64,000 nt of DNA. It comes from an uncultured Clostridia bacterium (GTDB lineage: Bacteria > Bacillota > Clostridia > Oscillospirales > Ruminococcaceae). The stretch covers positions 1 through 64,000 of the forward strand of contig CAOKWH010000007.1 in the NCBI GenBank assembly GCA_948473085.1, read 5' to 3'. Both the position numbers and the translations under genes were made by a program. Positions 21,758 through 31,793 of this stretch are shown here, in pieces. Each line of letters starts with the position of its first letter. Within the stretch, counting starts at the first letter, position 1. The notes beneath the pieces were generated by a model. It did no database searches. It saw only the letters and a program-made list of their open reading frames with translations, and had not been told where the DNA came from.

Positions 21758-22459
21758 ATGGAGTTACAAAGACAGGAGCAGGTGGGGGCCATTATTGTAG
21801 CGGCCGGCAGTTCCACCCGGATGGAGGGGCAGAACAAGCTGCTGGCCCTGCTGGGGCAGGATCCGGTGGTGGCCCACAGCATTGCCGCATTGGAGCGGCA
21901 GCCGGAGGTAGGGGCCATTGTGCTGGTTACCCGGGAGGAGGATCTGCCCCTCTACCTGCGGCTGGTGGAGCAGCTGGGCTGCCAGAAGGTGCGCACCGTG
22001 TGCAAGGGGGGCGCCACCCGGCAGCAGTCGGTGTGGGCGGGGGTGTCCGCCCTGCCGGAGGGGTGTGGATATGTGGCCATACACGATGGCGCCCGGCCAT
22101 TCCTTAGCAGGGAGGTGTTTTCCCGCTGTTTGGAGTGCGCCCGGCTGCATGGGGCGGCCACGGCGGCTGTGCCGGTGAAGGATACCATCAAGCAGGCCGG
22201 GCCGGATGGCCGGGTGGCCGGCACACCGGACCGCAGCGGCCTGTGGATGGTGCAAACCCCGCAGATTTTCCGGCTGGGGCTGTACCGGCAGGCCATGGCC
22301 CATGCCAGGGAAAACGCCCTGGATGTGACGGACGACTGCCAGCTGGTGGAGGCCATTGGCGGCAGTGTGTATCTGTCCATGGGGGAGTATCGGAACATTA
22401 AAATTACCACGCCGGAGGACCTGACAGTGGCCCGGGCGTTTTGGGAGGAATGGAAATGA
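21758..22459 (+). CDS. ispD: 2-C-methyl-D-erythritol 4-phosphate cytidylyltransferase
   Basis: AIIVAAGSSTRM; HDGARPFL; VTDDCQLVE. Confidence 0.94.
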   Translation: MELQRQEQVGAIIVAAGSSTRMEGQNKLLALLGQDPVVAHSIAALERQPEVGAIVLVTREEDLPLYLRLVEQLGCQKVRTVCKGGATRQQSVWAGVSALPEGCGYVAIHDGARPFLSREVFSRCLECARLHGAATAAVPVKDTIKQAGPDGRVAGTPDRSGLWMVQTPQIFRLGLYRQAMAHARENALDVTDDCQLVEAIGGSVYLSMGEYRNIKITTPEDLTVARAFWEEWK

Positions 22460-22932
22460 GGATTGGACATGGGTACGATGTGCATCGCTTTGCCAAGGGG
22501 CGCAAGCTGATGCTCTGCGGGGTGGAGGTGGAACACCGCCTGGGGCTGCTGGGCCATTCGGATGCCGATGTGGCGCTGCACGCCCTGGCAGACAGCATGT
22601 TGGGTGCGCTGGCGCTGGGGGATATTGGCCGCCTGTTCCCGGATAGCGACCCCCAGTATAAGGGGATGGACAGCGCCCTGCTGCTGGGCCGGGTGGTGGC
22701 CCTGGCCCAAAGCCGCGGCTACTGCCTGGCCAACTGTGATATTACCATTGTAGCGCAGGAGCCCAAGCTGGCCCCCTATATGGAGGCCATGCGCCGCCGG
22801 GTGGCAGAGATTTGCGGCTGTGATGCGGCGGCGGTGAGCGTCAAGGCCACCACCGAGGAGGGCATGGGCTTCACCGGCGAGCTGCTGGGCATTGCCGCCC
22901 ACGCTGTCTGCCTGATGCGGCCGGCGCAGTAG
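22456..22932 (+). CDS. ispF: 2-C-methyl-D-erythritol 2,4-cyclodiphosphate synthase
   Basis: MRIGHGYDVHRFA; HSDADVALHALADS; overlaps ispD. Confidence 0.96.
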   Translation: MRIGHGYDVHRFAKGRKLMLCGVEVEHRLGLLGHSDADVALHALADSMLGALALGDIGRLFPDSDPQYKGMDSALLLGRVVALAQSRGYCLANCDITIVAQEPKLAPYMEAMRRRVAEICGCDAAAVSVKATTEEGMGFTGELLGIAAHAVCLMRPAQ

Positions 22933-23018
22933 GAACCAAAACAGGCGCTTTTCCATAGAATGTAGCAGTACGGGGGGCGTATCGCCTTGCTTTTCCCCCG
23001 CCGACTAAAACTGGAAAG

Positions 23019-23243
23019 GTGCTGGTTTATTTGAATGCTATCACTTTGAGAATGTGCTCCATTACATACGCCCAGCGGGCGGAGGACCTGCTCTGCGGGG
23101 CGGGGTACCATGTTTCTGTGCAGAAAAACCCGGACAGCGACACCGGGGGCTATCTGGTAAAGCTGTCCGGCAGCGATATCGACGCTGCCCTGAAGCTGCT
23201 GCGGGAGCGCGGTATAAAAATTTGCGGTGTGATGGAGGAATAG
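23019..23243 (+). CDS. Small DUF3343-like protein
   Basis: 74 aa; ITYAQRAEDLLCGAGYHVSVQKNP. Confidence 0.6.
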   Translation: MLVYLNAITLRMCSITYAQRAEDLLCGAGYHVSVQKNPDSDTGGYLVKLSGSDIDAALKLLRERGIKICGVMEE

Positions 23244-23622
23244 GAGGAACCCACCAGGCTTTGGGCGGCGGGCAGGAAATCACACCTGCCCGCCGCCTGT
23301 TCTGCTCTTGCAGGAAAGGGTTGTATATAGAGGAATAGGGAGAGGGAAAAACTGCAAAGCAGCAGAAAATAGCCCCGCAAAATACGGGGGAGGGGCGGAC
23401 TTTTGCACGAAGTGCAAAATCGCAGAAGGAAAGCCGGAAGGCTTTCCGGCTCCCCGCGCCACCCAAAAAGCAGGGTGCAGGGAGAGGCAGCAAAATTGCA
23501 AACAAGTGGAAAACCAGTTGACAAAATGCGAGGGGGGATAATGACACTGTACGCGGAAGCTTGCTTCGGATTGCAGGTTTCCTCGTAAAAAATTGCAATT
23601 TTTCATTTAGGAGGAAGAAACA

Positions 23623-24093
23623 ATGAAGAACAAAAGACTGTTGGCTCTGCTCCTGGCTGCTGTTATGACTGTTTCTGTAACAGCCGTGGCATTTGCTGAG
23701 GAGACCACTACTCCCGGCGGCAACACCGATACTTCTGTTGGCGGCGAAGAGAACCCCGGCGGTGGTGAAGAGAACCCCGGCGGCAATGTAGTAGTAGACA
23801 CAAACTATGACTACGACTTCTTTGGCACCGAGACCTGGGACGAGGTAAAGGAAGAGGTTGCCCAGGCTGTTGAGGATATGCGCGAGGGCACAACCATCAA
23901 GCTCAGCGGCGTTGGCCTGCGCAACCTGCCTTCCAGCGTAATCCGCGCCCTGAAGGGGAAGGATATTACCCTGGAAATCCGCAAGAACGGCGTAACCTAC
24001 ACCATTAACGGCCTGAAGATTGGCAATGTAAACAAGCTCTGGTACGACTTTGACGACCTGAGCAGCTTCATGGTTGCTGCTGACGACAAGTAA
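23623..24093 (+). CDS. Secreted small protein with the same C-terminal domain as the protein at 1..1647
   Basis: Signal peptide MKNKRLLALLLAAVMTVSVTAVAFAEE; FFGTETWDEV...LKGKDITLEIRKNGVTYTINGLKIGNVNKLWYDF. Confidence 0.85.
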   Translation: MKNKRLLALLLAAVMTVSVTAVAFAEETTTPGGNTDTSVGGEENPGGGEENPGGNVVVDTNYDYDFFGTETWDEVKEEVAQAVEDMREGTTIKLSGVGLRNLPSSVIRALKGKDITLEIRKNGVTYTINGLKIGNVNKLWYDFDDLSSFMVAADDK

Positions 24094-24131
24094 GCAGCCC
24101 AAAAAGGCCGGCAATCCCGGCTTTTGAGCAA

Positions 24132-24170
24132 AAAAACCGCAGACATCCGCAAGGGTGCCTGCGGTTTTTC
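24132..24170 (+). terminator. Rho-independent terminator
   Basis: aaaaaccgcag...ctgcggtttttc. Confidence 0.85.
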
Positions 24171-24339
24171 TTATTGGGCGGGCAGAGGGCAAAAAGAAGG
24201 GGAAAGCCCCCGGTATTTCACAAAAAAATGCCGGTCCAGCCGCTTGCATAAATACTCAGATGTGTTAAAATGAAAGGAGCCATAAAACAGGGGCGTATCC
24301 GCCCGGCCGCCCCTGGAAACAATAGTTAGAGAAAGGAAG

Positions 24340-25269
24340 GTGGGGCGCATGTCCGGTTTGATGGATAGCTTTGTCCGGCAGGTTTCGCTGTTTGGCATTT
24401 CGGATTTTATTGACATCTGCGTGGTGGCCTGTGTCATGTTCCAGCTGATTAAGCTGCTGCGGGAAACCCGGGCCATCCAGCTGGTAAAGGGGCTTTTGGC
24501 GCTGGTGGCCATCTATTTGGTGTCCTATATCCTCCAGCTGAAAAGCATCCTCTTCCTGATGGAAAATGTGTTCCAGATAGGCGCCATTGCACTGATTATC
24601 CTGTTCCAGCCGGAGCTGCGCCGGGTGCTGGAGCAGGTGGGCCGCACCCGGGTGTCCGCCCTGGGGGGCGTGTTTGCCTCCGGCGCGGCGGATGACCATG
24701 CCAAAAAGGTGCGCGCCTGGGAGAACGCCATCAATGTCGTGTGCGACGCCTGCGCCACCATGTCCCGGCAAAAGGTGGGGGCGCTGCTTATTTTTGAGCG
24801 CAGCACCCCGCTGGGGGATGTGGCCTCCACCGGCACAGTGGTGGACGCTGTGCCCAGCTATGAGCTGATAAACAACCTGTTCTTCAAAAATTCCCCGCTG
24901 CACGATGGCGCTGTGGTGCTGCGGGATGGGCGCATCCATGCGGCGGGGTGCGTGCTGCCGCTGTCCGCCAACTTTACCATCAGCCGGGAACTGGGCACCC
25001 GGCACCGGGCCGCCCTGGGCATGAGCGAAAACTCCGATGCCCTGGCGCTGGTGGTCTCGGAGGAAAACGGCAAGATTACAGTGGCCCAAAACGGCGCGCT
25101 CAAGCGGGATCTCTCCATTGACGAGCTGCGCAGCGAGCTGAAAAACGCCCTGATCCTGCAAAAGCGCCCGGAGGCCAAAAAGCTGGGCTTCCGGCTGATT
25201 CGCAAGGACGCCGCCCAAACCAGAAAGGAGGCGGGCATCCCCGATGAAGAAATCAAAGGTCAACTTTAA
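24340..25269 (+). CDS. cdaA: Diadenylate cyclase CdaA/DacA
   Basis: DAC motifs HDGAVVLRDGRIHAAG and GTRHRAALGMSE. Confidence 0.96.
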   Translation: MGRMSGLMDSFVRQVSLFGISDFIDICVVACVMFQLIKLLRETRAIQLVKGLLALVAIYLVSYILQLKSILFLMENVFQIGAIALIILFQPELRRVLEQVGRTRVSALGGVFASGAADDHAKKVRAWENAINVVCDACATMSRQKVGALLIFERSTPLGDVASTGTVVDAVPSYELINNLFFKNSPLHDGAVVLRDGRIHAAGCVLPLSANFTISRELGTRHRAALGMSENSDALALVVSEENGKITVAQNGALKRDLSIDELRSELKNALILQKRPEAKKLGFRLIRKDAAQTRKEAGIPDEEIKGQL

Positions 25270-26506
25270 GGTGCTGTTTGAAAACGACAACTTCCTGTGG
25301 CTGTTCTCCTTCCTGTTTGCGTTTATGCTCTGGTTTATGGTGGTGAGCACCATCAACACCAGCGCCGACCGCACCATTGCCGAGGTTCCGGTTACCTTTA
25401 ACACCGCCGGCACCAGCCTGGAGGCGCTGGGCCTGGATGCGGTGCTCAGCGAGCCGCTTACGGCCCGGGTGGATATATCCGGCGAGCGCTCGGTGGTGGC
25501 GGATGTGCAGCGGGAGGATATCCTGCTCACCGCCGACCTGACCGGGGTTACCGCCGCCGGGGAATATTCCATCCGCCTTTCGGCCGCCGACCGGCTGGGC
25601 CGGGGGTTCGATGTCACCGGTGTGCATCCCCGGGAGGTGAAGGTCCGGTTCGACCGCACGGTTACCAAAACCTTCCCGGTGACGGTGGATCTCTCCCGGC
25701 TCACCTACCCGGACGGCTATGTTATCGGGGATGAATATGTCAATGTGCAGAATATTACCATCTCGGGGCCGGAAAGTGATGTTTCCCGGGTGGTCAGCTG
25801 TGTGGCCCGGGCCCAGAAGGCCGGGGGCATTACCAAAACCGAGGTGCTGGACGCCCCGCTGCTGCTGCTGGATGCCGACGGCAACGAGGTAACCGGGGAG
25901 TATATGGAACTGAGCAGCCAAAGCGCCGCCATTACGGTGCCGCTGCTGAAAACCAAGCGGCTGCCCATCACAGTGGGCTTTTTGAATGTGCCGGATGGCT
26001 TCCCCCTAAAGGAACTCAAATACCGCCTGTCCAAGGAGGATATCCTCATTGCCGGGCCGGAAAGCTCCATCAGCTCCATGACCGAGCTGAATGTGGGCTA
26101 TATCGATTTCAGGGATATGGACGGCGGCGATTTTAACTTTAACCTCACCCTGCCCGCCGGGTATATGAACCTGGAGGGGGATGAGAGCATCACCGTTTCG
26201 TTCGATACCACCGGCCTGGACAGCGAGGTGCACACCGTAACCAACATCCGGCTGGTGAATGTGCCCGCCGGGTATGAGGTCAGCCCCATTACCACCTCCA
26301 TCCGCAATGTGCGGGTATACGGCAGCGCCGATGAGCTGGCCGCCCTCACTGCCGCCGACCTGGTGGCCGAGGTGGATCTCTCCTCCGGCGACCTGAGCGC
26401 CGGCAGCAGCAGTGTCATTGCCAACCTGTATGCGCCCAACCGGGGGCTGGTGTGGTGCAGCGGCACCTACCGGGTGCAAATCAGCGTCAAGGAGAAGGGG
26501 AACTAA
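25244..26506 (+). CDS. cdaR: CdaR/YbbR-domain regulator of CdaA
   Basis: Overlaps cdaA; repeated YbbR-like units. Confidence 0.9.
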   Translation: MKKSKVNFKVLFENDNFLWLFSFLFAFMLWFMVVSTINTSADRTIAEVPVTFNTAGTSLEALGLDAVLSEPLTARVDISGERSVVADVQREDILLTADLTGVTAAGEYSIRLSAADRLGRGFDVTGVHPREVKVRFDRTVTKTFPVTVDLSRLTYPDGYVIGDEYVNVQNITISGPESDVSRVVSCVARAQKAGGITKTEVLDAPLLLLDADGNEVTGEYMELSSQSAAITVPLLKTKRLPITVGFLNVPDGFPLKELKYRLSKEDILIAGPESSISSMTELNVGYIDFRDMDGGDFNFNLTLPAGYMNLEGDESITVSFDTTGLDSEVHTVTNIRLVNVPAGYEVSPITTSIRNVRVYGSADELAALTAADLVAEVDLSSGDLSAGSSSVIANLYAPNRGLVWCSGTYRVQISVKEKGN

Positions 26507-26600
26507 CAAAAGGGGCTTTTGCCGGAAAAAGAGCTGCCGCAGGCTGCGCCGTTGTTTTGTGCGGCGGTGCGGCAAGCTCTTTTGTCATAAAGGAGAAGGT

Positions 26601-28190
26601 ATGTCTATTATTGTTTCGTCTGTCAGCGTGCCGTTTGAGGCCGGGGAGGAGCGGGCAAAGGAGCTGGCCCTGAAAAAAGCCGGGCTGAAACGGGCCGACG
26701 CGGCCTATATTATCAAAAGCTCGGTGGATGCCCGCCGCCGCAGCGACATCCGGTTTGTGTACACTGTGGGCATCGATTGCCCGAATGAAGCGCAGGTGGT
26801 GGCCCGGGCTGGGGACAGCGCTGTCCGGCTGAAAAGAACCGAAAAGCGCCGGATTATCCCCGGCAGCCGCCCGCTGCCTGCCCGGCCGGTGGTGGTGGGC
26901 TTTGGCCCGGCGGGCATGTTTGCTGCCCTCACCCTGGCCCGGATGGGCTATGCCCCGGTTGTGCTGGAGCGGGGCGGCGATGTGGACAGCCGGGTGCAGG
27001 CGGTGGAGCGCTTCTGGCAGGGGGGCAGCCTTTCCCCCCAGTGCAATGTGCAGTTTGGCGAAGGGGGCGCCGGTACCTTTTCGGATGGCAAGCTCACCAC
27101 CCGCATCCATGATCCGCTGTGCGAGGAGGTGCTGCAAAGCTTTGTGCAGCACGGCGCCGAGCCCGCTATTCTCAGGAAGGCCAAGCCCCATATCGGCACC
27201 GACTACCTGCGCCGGGTGGTAAAATCCATCCGGCAGGAGATCCTTGCCCTGGGGGGCGAGGTGCGCTTTCACACCCAGCTCACCGGGCTGGTAACAGCCG
27301 GCGGCCGCCTGGCCGGGGTGCGCACAACAGATGGGGAACTGCCGGCAACCGCGCTGATTTTGGCCGTGGGCCACAGCGCCCGGGATACCTTCCAGGCGGT
27401 TAAGGAGGCCGGGGTGGAGATTCTGCCCAAGGCCTTTTCGGTGGGGGTGCGGGCCGAGCACCTGCAAAGCGAGATTGACCGGGGGCTGTATGGGCAGCTT
27501 GCCGGGCACCCGCTGCTGCCGGTGGGGGAGTACCAGCTCTCCCACCGGGAGGGCGGCCGGGGGGTGTATACCTTCTGCATGTGCCCCGGCGGTGTGGTGG
27601 TGCCCGCTGCCTCCCAGCCGGGGGGCGTGGTAACCAATGGCATGAGCGAATACAGCCGGGCCGGGCAGAACGCCAACAGTGCCGTGGTGGTGGGGGTGGA
27701 CAGCGCCGACTTTGGCAGCGGCTGGGACGCCGGTATCCGCTACCAGCAGCAGCTGGAACAGCGGGCTTTCCAGCTGGGGGGCGGCAGCTACCGGGCCCCG
27801 GTGCAGACAGTGGGGCGCTTTCTGGCCGGGCAGGCCGGGGCGGGCTTTGGCCGGGTGCAGCCCACCTATTCCATCGGTGTGCAGCCGGCGGATTTTAGCC
27901 AGCTGTTCCCGGCGCCGGTGTATACCCTGCTGCAAACCGGCCTGCGGCGCTTTGCCGCCCGGCTGCCGGGCTACGCCGCAGCGGATGTGGTGCTCACCGG
28001 GCCGGAAACCCGCACCTCCTCCCCGGTGCGCATTCCCCGGGGGGCGCAGCTGCAAACGGCGGCTGTGCAGGGGCTCTACCCCTGCGGCGAGGGGGCCGGA
28101 TATGCCGGCGGCATTATGAGCGCCGCTGTGGACGGCATCCGCTGTGCCCAGGCCCTGATAGAGGAATACGCCCCGCCCCGGTTATCCTGA
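26601..28190 (+). CDS. NAD(P)/FAD-dependent oxidoreductase
   Basis: PVVVGFGPAGMFAALTLARMGYAPVVLERG; CNVQFGEGGAGTFSDGKLTTR. Confidence 0.9.
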   Translation: MSIIVSSVSVPFEAGEERAKELALKKAGLKRADAAYIIKSSVDARRRSDIRFVYTVGIDCPNEAQVVARAGDSAVRLKRTEKRRIIPGSRPLPARPVVVGFGPAGMFAALTLARMGYAPVVLERGGDVDSRVQAVERFWQGGSLSPQCNVQFGEGGAGTFSDGKLTTRIHDPLCEEVLQSFVQHGAEPAILRKAKPHIGTDYLRRVVKSIRQEILALGGEVRFHTQLTGLVTAGGRLAGVRTTDGELPATALILAVGHSARDTFQAVKEAGVEILPKAFSVGVRAEHLQSEIDRGLYGQLAGHPLLPVGEYQLSHREGGRGVYTFCMCPGGVVVPAASQPGGVVTNGMSEYSRAGQNANSAVVVGVDSADFGSGWDAGIRYQQQLEQRAFQLGGGSYRAPVQTVGRFLAGQAGAGFGRVQPTYSIGVQPADFSQLFPAPVYTLLQTGLRRFAARLPGYAAADVVLTGPETRTSSPVRIPRGAQLQTAAVQGLYPCGEGAGYAGGIMSAAVDGIRCAQALIEEYAPPRLS

Positions 28191-28291
28191 ATTTTTGGCC
28201 TGGGGCGGAACGCTATTCCTGGTGGGAGGCGGTTCCAGGCAGGCTTTTTCGGCCAAAACAGCTACTAAGCGGAATAGAAGGAAGCAATCAG

Positions 28292-28720
28292 ATGGAATTT
28301 GAACAGTTTGAAAAGCGGGTGGAAAAGGCCAGGGCAGAACAGCCGCTGCTCTTTGGCCTGGAGCGGGATGCCATTCCCGACAGGGAGGAAATTTCCCGGT
28401 TCCAGCAGGAGTATGGGGTTCGGCTGCCGGAGCAGTATATTCAGTTTGTATTACGGTATGGCGGCGGTTATTTTGGGTATACGGTCCTCTATTCGCTGGA
28501 TAGGGGCAGCCCCTTTTATCTGGGGGCGCACAACACAAAGGAACCGGGGGAACTCCTGTTTATAGGGGAGAACGGCTGCGGCGATTCCTACGCCTTTTGT
28601 GTCCGGGAGGGCAGGTGCGGCGAGGCGGTTGCCCTGTGGGAGCATGAGGAGGGCCGGGTACTGCCCGCCGCCTTTTCCGACCTGTTTGACTACTTGATAA
28701 AAACAGGGCTGAAGGGGTAA
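28292..28720 (+). CDS. SMI1/KNR4-like protein
   Basis: YGVRLPEQYIQFVLRYGGGYFG. Confidence 0.75.
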   Translation: MEFEQFEKRVEKARAEQPLLFGLERDAIPDREEISRFQQEYGVRLPEQYIQFVLRYGGGYFGYTVLYSLDRGSPFYLGAHNTKEPGELLFIGENGCGDSYAFCVREGRCGEAVALWEHEEGRVLPAAFSDLFDYLIKTGLKG

Positions 28721-28887
28721 GGGCAGTTTGGCGGCGGAAGAAGGGCGTAAGATATGGCTTTTTCCGACAACTTGTGCTATACTGTTGCTATTATAAGTTT
28801 ATGGGGGACGGACACAAGAAGCTGTGGGCCGGCCCCCGGCGCTGCAGAAGCGAAAAGGGGCGGGGAAACCGCGCCGGGAGGAGAACA

Positions 28888-29715
28888 GTGGAGCTGGAAC
28901 TACTACGCTATATACAAAGCACGGCATCGCCGGCGCTGGACGCCCTGTTTATTGCCATGAGCATGCTGGCCGAACCGGTGGTGATTGTGGCGGCGCTGGC
29001 CTGGATTTACTGGAATGTGAGCAAAAACGCCGGGCGCTTTATCTCCTACGCGGCGCTCACCTCCATGACGCTCAACAACGGCATCAAGGAGCTGTTCCGG
29101 CTGCCCCGGCCCATCGGGCAGGAGGGCATTCGCACCCTGTATGCCAACACGGCCACCGGCTATTCCTTCCCCAGCGGGCACAGCCAGCTGATGGCCACAG
29201 CATCCAGCTCATTCTGCCTGTGGTTCCGTAAAAACTGGTACTGGTACCTCTCCATCCTGCTCATGTTCCTGGTGGCCTTTTCCCGGATGTACCTGGGGGT
29301 ACACTACCCCAAGGATGTGTTTGTGGGGCTGCTGCTGGGGGTGGGGGTTTCCTGGCTCTGCTCCCGGCTGTATACCGGGCTGCTCAGCCATCTGGCGCTG
29401 TATCTGGTCACCTTTTTGGGCATGGGCGTGTTTTTGCTGGTGTCCCGCTCCCACGATTTTGCCATGGCCTTTGGGCTGTATGGCGGCTTTGTAGCGGGCT
29501 GTGCCTGGGAGGAGCAGAAGGTGCGCTTTGCCATCCGGGAGGGCACGCTGTACAAGCTGGCCCGCTTTGCTGTGGGCCTGGCGGCGCTGGGGGCGGTGTA
29601 CCTGGCGGGCAAGCTGCTGCCGCAGGGGCTAATTTTTGTGGCGGCGCGGTATTTTTTAGTGGCGCTTTGCGGCTATGGGTTCTGCCCCATGCTGTTTAAA
29701 AAATTGGGGATATAA
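28888..29715 (+). CDS. PAP2-family membrane phosphatase
   Basis: KELFRLPRP; YSFPSGHSQ; SRMYLGVHYPKDV. Confidence 0.92.
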   Translation: MELELLRYIQSTASPALDALFIAMSMLAEPVVIVAALAWIYWNVSKNAGRFISYAALTSMTLNNGIKELFRLPRPIGQEGIRTLYANTATGYSFPSGHSQLMATASSSFCLWFRKNWYWYLSILLMFLVAFSRMYLGVHYPKDVFVGLLLGVGVSWLCSRLYTGLLSHLALYLVTFLGMGVFLLVSRSHDFAMAFGLYGGFVAGCAWEEQKVRFAIREGTLYKLARFAVGLAALGAVYLAGKLLPQGLIFVAARYFLVALCGYGFCPMLFKKLGI

Positions 29716-29750
29716 AAAATCGGCCAAGGGTGCCGAGGGGAGGACAGACA

Positions 29751-31787
29751 GTGGCGGTAAAGTTTTGGAATACGGCAAAGCGGGTATTTGAGCCCAGCGC
29801 CCTGGACCGGTTGGAGGCAATGGGCCTTTCCCGGCTGTGCGCCAAGGTGCTGGCGGCCCGGGGGGTGGAGGATTCCGCGGCCATGCGCCAGATCTTTGGC
29901 GGCAGGAACGAGCTGTTCGACCCGTTTTTGCTCCTGGATATGAAAAAGGCGGTGTCCCGGGTGCGCATGGCCCTGGAGGCCGGGGAAACGGTGGTGGTGT
30001 ATGGCGACTATGACTGCGACGGCGTCACCGCTACAGCCCTGCTGTACAGCTATCTGGAAACGGTGGGAGCCAATGTGCTCTATTACATCCCCGACCGGGA
30101 GGTGGAGGGCTACGGCCTGAATATCGAGGCCATCGACTTCCTCTCGTCGGTGCGGGGAGCCACCCTGATTATCACGGTGGACAACGGCATTTCGGCCCGG
30201 GAGGAGATTGAACACGCCAACCGCCTGGGCATTGATGTGATTGTAACCGACCACCACAGGCCCCCGGAAACGCTGCCCAATGCCGTGGCGGTGGTGGACC
30301 CCCATCGGGCCGGCTGCCCCAGCCCCTTTAAGGAGCTGGCCGGGGTGGGGGTGGCTTTCAAGCTCATCTGTGCCCTGGAGGGGGACGACGGCAGCGAGCT
30401 GCTGGAACACTATGGCGACCTGGTGGCCCTGGGCACCATCGGGGATGTGGTGCAGCTCACCCACGATAACCGCACCTTTGTCCGGCAGGGCCTGCGGCTA
30501 ATTGCCGAGGGCGCCCGCCCGGGCCTGGCGGCGCTGATTGCTGCCGCAGGGCTGGGGAGCCGGCCGCTGACGGCGGTGGATGTGGCCTTTGGGCTGGTGC
30601 CCCGCATCAACGCCGCCGGGCGGATGGGGGATGTGTACGATGCATTGGAGCTGCTGCTCACCGAGGATGCAGAGGCCGCTGCCGCAAAGGCGGCGCAGCT
30701 GTGCGACTACAACACCGAGCGCAAGAGCACCGAGGGCCGCATCCTGGCCGAAATTGAGGGAAAAATTGCCGCAAACCCCCGGCTGGTGCAGGGCCGGGCC
30801 ATTGTGATGGAGGGGGAGGGATGGCACCACGGCGTGGTGGGCATCCTCTGTTCCCGGCTGGTGGAGCGCTACGGCCGGCCGGCCTTTCTCATCTCCACCG
30901 ACGATCGGGAGGGCCGGGCCTCCGGCAGGAGCATCGAGGGGGTTTCGGTCATCCAGGCAGTGGCGGCCTGCGGCAGCCTGCTCACCCGCTATGGCGGCCA
31001 TGCCCAGGCGGCGGGGTTCACGGTGCCGCTGGGGAACCTTTCGGCCTTTCGCCGGCAGTTTTTGGCCTATTTGCAGGAGCAGTATCCCATTATGCCCTTC
31101 TATGGGCCGGCAGTGGACTGTGTGGTGGAGCCAGGGGAGCTGACAGTGCCCCAGGTGGAAAGCCTGGCCCGGCTGGAACCGTTTGGAACCGGCAACCCCG
31201 CCCCGGTGTTCGAGATAGACGGCGCCCGGTTGGATCGCATCCAGCCCCTTTCCGGCGGCAAGCACCTGAAGCTGGCCCTTTCCAAGGGGGAGGCGGCCTT
31301 TCAGGCGCTGCTGTTCGGCACCGGGCCGGAGCAGTTCGGCTTTGTGCCGGGGGATCTGCTGGATCTGGTGGTTTCTGCCAGTATTTCGGTATATAACAAC
31401 ACAAAAAGTGTCAGTATAAAAATAAACGACCTGCGTCTGGCGGGTTTGCCCCAGCAGGAGGCCTGTTATCAGCGCCGGGTGTATGAAAACGCCCTGGCCG
31501 GGGCCATTTCCCGGGAGCAGGCCGAGCTGATTTGCCCCAGCCGGGAGGATGCGGCAGTGGTGTACCGCTATCTGTGCCGGCAGGGCGGCTTTGCCGGGGA
31601 TGCCGACCTTTTATATCAGCGCCTGATGGGCAGTATTGGCTATGGCAAGCTGCTGGTGGCGCTGGACGCCCTGGCCGAGCTGGGGCTGATTGCTGCCGGG
31701 GCGGGCGGGTACAGGGTTTGCCCCACAGCGGGCAAGGTGGACCTGATGGGCGCCGGCGCCATCCGCCGGCTACATGAAATGAGGTGA
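29751..31787 (+). CDS. recJ: Single-stranded-DNA exonuclease RecJ
   Basis: VVVYGDYDCDGVTATALLY; VTDHHRPPE; RYGGHAQAAGFTV. Confidence 0.95.
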   Translation: MAVKFWNTAKRVFEPSALDRLEAMGLSRLCAKVLAARGVEDSAAMRQIFGGRNELFDPFLLLDMKKAVSRVRMALEAGETVVVYGDYDCDGVTATALLYSYLETVGANVLYYIPDREVEGYGLNIEAIDFLSSVRGATLIITVDNGISAREEIEHANRLGIDVIVTDHHRPPETLPNAVAVVDPHRAGCPSPFKELAGVGVAFKLICALEGDDGSELLEHYGDLVALGTIGDVVQLTHDNRTFVRQGLRLIAEGARPGLAALIAAAGLGSRPLTAVDVAFGLVPRINAAGRMGDVYDALELLLTEDAEAAAAKAAQLCDYNTERKSTEGRILAEIEGKIAANPRLVQGRAIVMEGEGWHHGVVGILCSRLVERYGRPAFLISTDDREGRASGRSIEGVSVIQAVAACGSLLTRYGGHAQAAGFTVPLGNLSAFRRQFLAYLQEQYPIMPFYGPAVDCVVEPGELTVPQVESLARLEPFGTGNPAPVFEIDGARLDRIQPLSGGKHLKLALSKGEAAFQALLFGTGPEQFGFVPGDLLDLVVSASISVYNNTKSVSIKINDLRLAGLPQQEACYQRRVYENALAGAISREQAELICPSREDAAVVYRYLCRQGGFAGDADLLYQRLMGSIGYGKLLVALDALAELGLIAAGAGGYRVCPTAGKVDLMGAGAIRRLHEMR

Positions 31788-31793
31788 CAGGGT

